DNA of 64,000 bases from Neorhizobium populisoli (GTDB lineage: Bacteria; Pseudomonadota; Alphaproteobacteria; Rhizobiales; Rhizobiaceae). Below the pieces are notes generated by a model. That model searched no databases, was not told the origin of the DNA, and saw nothing but the letters and a program-made list of their open reading frames with translations. The position numbers and the translations under genes are program-made. Shown here in pieces: positions 60,767-64,000 of this stretch (position 1 is the stretch's first letter; each line of letters starts with the position of its first letter). The stretch lies in NCBI RefSeq assembly GCF_019430945.1, contig NZ_JAHYCB010000016.1, forward strand, positions 27,555-91,554, read 5' to 3'.

Positions 60767-60922
60767 GGAAGGCCCGGTAAGGCCTATCCTCTTGTCTGGT
60801 GGGCGGGAGTTAGCCGCGCGTTCGGCCGGGGTAGCGATAACGGGCATTATCACTATCACTTCCGCCCTTGACGACAGCGTGCAGGATTGTGCAACTTGCG
60901 ACTATAAAGGGTGGGGTTCATC

Positions 60923-61294
60923 ATGAGAAATATAGTTATCCTGCCGGCCATTGCCGTTATGCTCGCGGCTTGCGGCACTGTCTCGGAAAATTCAGACGTG
61001 GGGCTGGTGCATGTCGCTGGTCGGCAGACTGTGCAGGATGATACAGCGGTCGTGGTCACCGAGACCGGTCCACGGCTCAGCAATGAGAAGCAGCGCGTCA
61101 TAGGCTCCTCATGCATGAACAAGATGTGGGATCCACCGCCAAGCAAAGACAATGCTATCAACTTGATGAAGCGCCAAGCCGCCTCAAGGGGTTTCAATGC
61201 CGTCCATTCAGTCACGGTCGTAAACGATCCCGCGGCGGCAGCAAAGAACTGCTGGAGCGCCCTTATTGCGAGCGGGATTGCCTACCGGCAATAG
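60923..61294 (+). CDS. small lipoprotein, hypothetical
   Basis: A 123-residue protein with lipobox in MRNIVILPAIAVMLAACGTV. The mature part has two cysteines (GSSCMNKMWDPPPSKDNAIN; AAKNCWSALIASG). GGGG precedes ATG 60923. It would be anchored in the membrane by lipidation; family unknown. Confidence 0.7.
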   Translation: MRNIVILPAIAVMLAACGTVSENSDVGLVHVAGRQTVQDDTAVVVTETGPRLSNEKQRVIGSSCMNKMWDPPPSKDNAINLMKRQAASRGFNAVHSVTVVNDPAAAAKNCWSALIASGIAYRQ

Positions 61295-61532
61295 GCGGCG
61301 TGCTACGATGATCAGCAAGTTCATGTTCGGCCCGACGATTGTCCAGATACGAGCGCGCCTCGTCGGTCACCTGCCGATACCAATTCCTTGCCCTCTTCGT
61401 CACGTTCAAGGCCGTGGCCGTTGATCACATCGAAGAATTAGCGCGCCATGCCGAGCCTCATAGTGTTGATGCGGCAGGTCAGACAGAACAGCCAAGCGGA
61501 ACGGAGAGTGCTGGTATTTGTCAAAAGACGTC

Positions 61533-61557
61533 AAAAAAAGACCCGCCGAAGCGGGTC
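61533..61557 (-). terminator. strong Rho-independent terminator, orphan
   Basis: Minus-strand GACCCGC-TTCG-GCGGGTC followed by seven T. The nearest upstream minus-strand frame (61563-61766) has no ribosome site, so an untranslated RNA is possible. The rest of the 61295-61815 gap holds nothing recognisable. Confidence 0.7.
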
Positions 61558-61815
61558 AGTTGTCAGTCGTTCACGAGGAGCCCGCTAGAGACGGCTCTAT
61601 TATTAAACTCATCAGCTGTCGGAAGGTTCGTGTCCGTTTCCGTACAAACTACCGCTCCATGAATGGGCCGGCCTGAGGCACAGGCCGACCCTGATGCCGC
61701 TTCCAGATGTGATCGAGGCGGCGTAGCTAATATGCAGAAATTCAGCTTGGCCGAGGCTGGCGGCAACCCGATGGCGCGGTTGCGTCGCGAATATTGAAAT
61801 GGCAGTATTCATGCC

Positions 61816-62019
61816 ATGGAAAAAAAGATCTCCGCGATTGGCCTGAACCATGCTCTTCTACGTGAGCTGCAAATTCGCGGTTTCCATACGCTCGCTGATC
61901 TCAGGGAGCTCAGCGCGCTCGATGCGGTCCGTATCAAGTGGATGAACGGCCGCCAGTGGCAAGTGATTTGCGAGGCTCTCGGCAGAAAGCCGTTCCCTGA
62001 CCTGGCTCACGAGGGGTAG
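61816..62019 (+). CDS. small protein with RNA-polymerase-alpha-CTD-like helices
   Basis: A 67-residue protein: AIGLNHALLRELQIRGFHTL, ADLRELSALDAVRIKWMNGR, QWQVICEALG. The pattern LxxxLLxxLxxxGxxTLxDLxxLS is that of helix-hairpin-helix or alpha-CTD-like folds. Weak ribosome site. Function unknown; nucleic-acid binding is inferred from the fold only. Confidence 0.5.
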   Translation: MEKKISAIGLNHALLRELQIRGFHTLADLRELSALDAVRIKWMNGRQWQVICEALGRKPFPDLAHEG

Positions 62020-62232
62020 ATCAAAGGTCCTCGTCGCAATCGGGCGGCACGCGCTTCGCAAAAATAGCTTTTCCGCCGATACCGTAGGTGCCAGCGGAAA
62101 GCACCGCCCGAACGAGTGCCATCTGTTGAGGTGGGACGTTACAACACGACGCTGCCAGGACCCCTCAATTGGGGATGTCAAATTCCAAATAACTCAATAG
62201 TCTGCGCAGCCGGGTAGGTGAGGGAGACAACC

Positions 62233-62688
62233 ATGGTTTACAGATACTTGTTATGCATGGCGACGGTTTGCATCGCTCAAGATGCGAGTGCCGAATGTGA
62301 TTTTCAGAAGCCGACAGGAAGCTGCACCGGCAATATCACCATTCTGAGTTCTGGAGGATCGAAGCCGAGCTATTCGGCGGAGGTTCGCGTGTCGAGTTCT
62401 GCCCCATCATGTTCGAAGGTCGAATATTTTCTCGATAATACGCCCAATACCACGGTTTTAAAGGCAGGTTCCGAGCAGGAGTCGCTGTTCGGTACGAAGC
62501 CAATTTCAAAAAAGAATATTACGGTTCGAAATTGCACTACCTTCGCATCGGTGGGAGACCCGCCGAAACAGAATGCGCAAACGGCGAAGGAAGATTCGAT
62601 GGAATGCCTCAAAAGGTTCAAAGTCTACCAAGCCGAACAAGCAAGGAAGAAGCTTGGGTGGATGGGCCTGATGGAGTACTGCCCCTAA
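62233..62688 (+). CDS. secreted hypothetical protein
   Basis: A 151-residue protein with signal peptide (MVYRYLLCMATVCIAQDASA) and a cysteine-containing mature part (CDFQKPTGSCTGNITILSSG; APSCSKVEYFLDNTPNTTVL). GGGAG is 7 bases before ATG 62233, favouring it over the codon at 62218. A hairpin terminator follows. Family not recognised; beta-rich. Confidence 0.65.
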   Translation: MVYRYLLCMATVCIAQDASAECDFQKPTGSCTGNITILSSGGSKPSYSAEVRVSSSAPSCSKVEYFLDNTPNTTVLKAGSEQESLFGTKPISKKNITVRNCTTFASVGDPPKQNAQTAKEDSMECLKRFKVYQAEQARKKLGWMGLMEYCP

Positions 62689-62703
62689 GAAAACTGAAAG
62701 AGA

Positions 62704-62727
62704 GGCCCGCTGGAAATCCAGCGGGGC
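62704..62727 (+). terminator. hairpin terminator after the secreted protein
   Basis: GCCCGCTGG / CCAGCGGGGC stem with AAAT loop followed by TTAT. Confidence 0.55.
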
Positions 62728-62777
62728 TTATAGTCGATAGTTGCGTGCCCGTGCTATAGACGAAGTACGTGATCACT

Positions 62778-63059
62778 TTAGCGGCTCGGTGAGCAATAGG
62801 CGCCTTGGCATTCACGCCATTGAAGGTTGCCACGAGACTTTGTGAACGACGACTTCTTGCCAGGACCGACATGATCAAGGCAACTCCAATTGCTGCAACT
62901 CCCTTGATCGCTCCAACGCACACCAACCACGACGTTGCACTGATTTCTCCAGAAGTCAGTAATCGGATTGCTCTGCCGATCCGGGACGAGGCACGTCGCA
63001 CCGGCGGCTGATGCTATTAAAGAAAAAGCTGCACTTGCAATAAAAGTCTGGATGTTCAT
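62778..63059 (-). CDS. secreted cysteine-rich hypothetical protein
   Basis: A 93-residue protein: signal peptide MNIQTFIASAAFSLIASAAG (cleavage after AGA), mature part with six cysteines (CLVPDRQ, NQCNVV, GSCSNWSCLD, WRECQGAYC), suggesting disulfide bonds. GGGGA precedes ATG 63059. No family recognised. Confidence 0.6.
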   Translation of the reverse strand: MNIQTFIASAAFSLIASAAGATCLVPDRQSNPITDFWRNQCNVVVGVRWSDQGSCSNWSCLDHVGPGKKSSFTKSRGNLQWRECQGAYCSPSR

Positions 63060-63243
63060 ACAATCCCCAAGTTTGCTACGCCTTAACAGCGCAACCCTGT
63101 GGGGCAATCATCACCCAATCGGGTATAGTCACCTTCTGCCGCCGCAACGGCTTAGTCGAGACCAGCCACATCCCCGCCGCTAATTGGCATTTGGTGGAAG
63201 GGGGAAGACGCAACATGGACGCAGCGTCTTCCCGCATCATGGG

Positions 63244-63576
63244 TTACTGCCTGGAGAGAGTCGCTGAGGTGCCGCCCTTGTCGTCAGAGTACTTATAGGA
63301 AGCCCCTTTTGCGCTCGCGGTTATAGAAACACGGCCAAGCCCGTTGGGTCCAACGTTCAAGTTGATCGTCTTTCCAGAGACAGTGGCGTTGCTCACACGC
63401 ACTGAATCGCCCGCGAAACGGTAAGTAGGAGTGCCGCTTTTAGGTACAACAATGACGATGGCGCTACCTTTTGGGGTCTTGCCGGTATAGGTGCCAGCAA
63501 GGTCGCCAAACTCTGCTGCAAACGAAGATGCTGTAGCTGCCAGAAATGCAAATGAACTGATCAAAAGTGTGCGCAT
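63244..63576 (-). CDS. secreted beta-rich hypothetical protein
   Basis: A 110-residue protein with signal peptide (MRTLLISSFAFLAATASSFA) and a beta-strand-rich mature part (GDLAGTYTGKTPKGSAIVIV, YRFAGDSVRVSNATVSGKTI). ATG 63576 has GGGGGAA upstream; the longer frame to 63810 is not supported. Lies divergent from the porin gene. Function unknown. Confidence 0.65.
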   Translation of the reverse strand: MRTLLISSFAFLAATASSFAAEFGDLAGTYTGKTPKGSAIVIVVPKSGTPTYRFAGDSVRVSNATVSGKTINLNVGPNGLGRVSITASAKGASYKYSDDKGGTSATLSRQ

Positions 63577-63888
63577 ACGGTTCCCCCGAATAGAGTTGCG
63601 GGAGCAGCTTAACCGCAGGTCACGGATCTGCATCACCCAAACGGGTGAGAGCCTGTACTGGCCCCGCAGCCAATCATCTCGCTCAACTCGCTGGTGCTGC
63701 CCCGTATCAGAGCTGTCGATCGCTTCTGTTCTTGACAGACCTGTGGATCGTGTCAGCGTGCCGTCAGGATCAACGGAAAAGCAAAGTGGCGACTGTTGGG
63801 CGACAATCATAAATACGCCTCAGGTCCAAAAAAACTCTAGCGCGCTGCAGGTGTTTGACGAGCACAATCCGTAGACTGGAGGTCAAAA
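63577..63888. other. divergent promoter region
   Basis: About 310 bases between the secreted-protein gene and the porin gene; it should contain both promoters. No ORF with support. I saw no clear consensus boxes. Confidence 0.4.
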
Positions 63889-64000
63889 ATGAACATCAAG
63901 AGCCTTCTTCTCGGCTCCGCTGCTGCCCTCGCAGCAGTTTCCGGCGCCCAGGCCGCTGACGCTATCGTCGCTGCTGAGCCGGAGCCCATGGAATACGTTC
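63889..64000 (+). CDS. outer-membrane porin (RopA/Omp2b type), cut by the window edge
   Basis: The first 37 residues are visible: signal peptide MNIKSLLLGSAAALAAVSGA (cleavage after QA), then ADAIVAAEPEPMEYV, the conserved mature start of Rhizobiales porins. TGGAGG is 7 bases before the ATG. The gene runs off the window, so integrity cannot be judged. Confidence 0.85.
   Translation, partial: MNIKSLLLGSAAALAAVSGAQAADAIVAAEPEPMEYV

Noticed and set aside
1..64000. tRNA, rRNA, CRISPR arrays, plasmid replication genes (repABC), att sites
   Set aside because: Looked for and not recognised by eye; a covariance-model scan would be needed to exclude small RNA genes.

Overview
The window looks like part of a Rhizobiaceae genome (Rhizobium/Agrobacterium group). 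The supporting evidence is high-GC codon use, an alphaproteobacterial RopA/Omp2b-type porin starting at the right edge, EcfG-type general stress promoters (GGAAC-N16-CGTT), a cuckoo-type small RNA with CCUCCUCCC loops, and families typical of rhizobia (DUF982, DUF6894, GCG_CRPN, DUF4174, HWE histidine kinase). No tRNA, rRNA, CRISPR array or replication gene was recognised. Nothing here shows whether this is chromosome, chromid or megaplasmid.

Region 1 (about 0.7-27 kb) is a tightly packed catabolic island. It has two ABC importers: a branched-chain-amino-acid type (livK-H-M-G-F with a GntR regulator) and an oligopeptide type (binding protein, two permeases, a fused double ATPase). It also has a chain of oxidoreductases and CoA enzymes: a D-2-hydroxyacid-type FAD oxidase, an FMN 2-hydroxyacid dehydrogenase, an acyl-CoA ligase, an SCP-x-like thiolase without cysteine nucleophile, a DUF35 zinc-ribbon protein fused to a degenerate SDR, a metal-dependent cyclase/hydrolase, a racemase-family protein, a quinone-oxidoreductase-like MDR, an HpaI-type aldolase with a frameshift, and a RutA-like flavin monooxygenase with a truncated flavin reductase. 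One MarR and two GntR regulators lie among them. A TTTA-N4-TAAA-like inverted repeat recurs at divergent promoters and suggests a regulon. The substrate cannot be named from sequence. The gene set implies uptake, CoA activation and retro-aldol or thiolytic cleavage of an organic acid.

Region 2 (about 27-44 kb) is a low-density, decaying stretch. It holds remnants of an MDR/hydrolase chimera, a response regulator, a TerC protein, a glutathione transferase, DUF982 and DUF6894 proteins, and possible IS-end-like repeats. Small membrane or lipoprotein genes, a CBS-domain protein, a LysR/YcaC-like pair, a lytic transglycosylase and a four-hairpin CCUCCUCCC small RNA lie between them.

Region 3 (about 44-57.5 kb) is a general-stress island. 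It has an HWE histidine kinase, an IS21 istA remnant, and a minus-strand run DUF3597 - DUF892/YciF - katE catalase - YidB/DUF937 - DUF883-like. It also has a broken GlsB/YeaQ gene, an iron-permease-like protein, a pyridoxamine-oxidase-like stress protein, an epoxide-hydrolase-like enzyme, a Tat-exported SDR and a zinc alcohol dehydrogenase. Exact or near EcfG promoters precede several of these.

Region 4 (57.5-64 kb) holds a multiply frameshifted HARP-like ORF, a single-domain response regulator, several small secreted or lipoproteins and the start of the porin gene.
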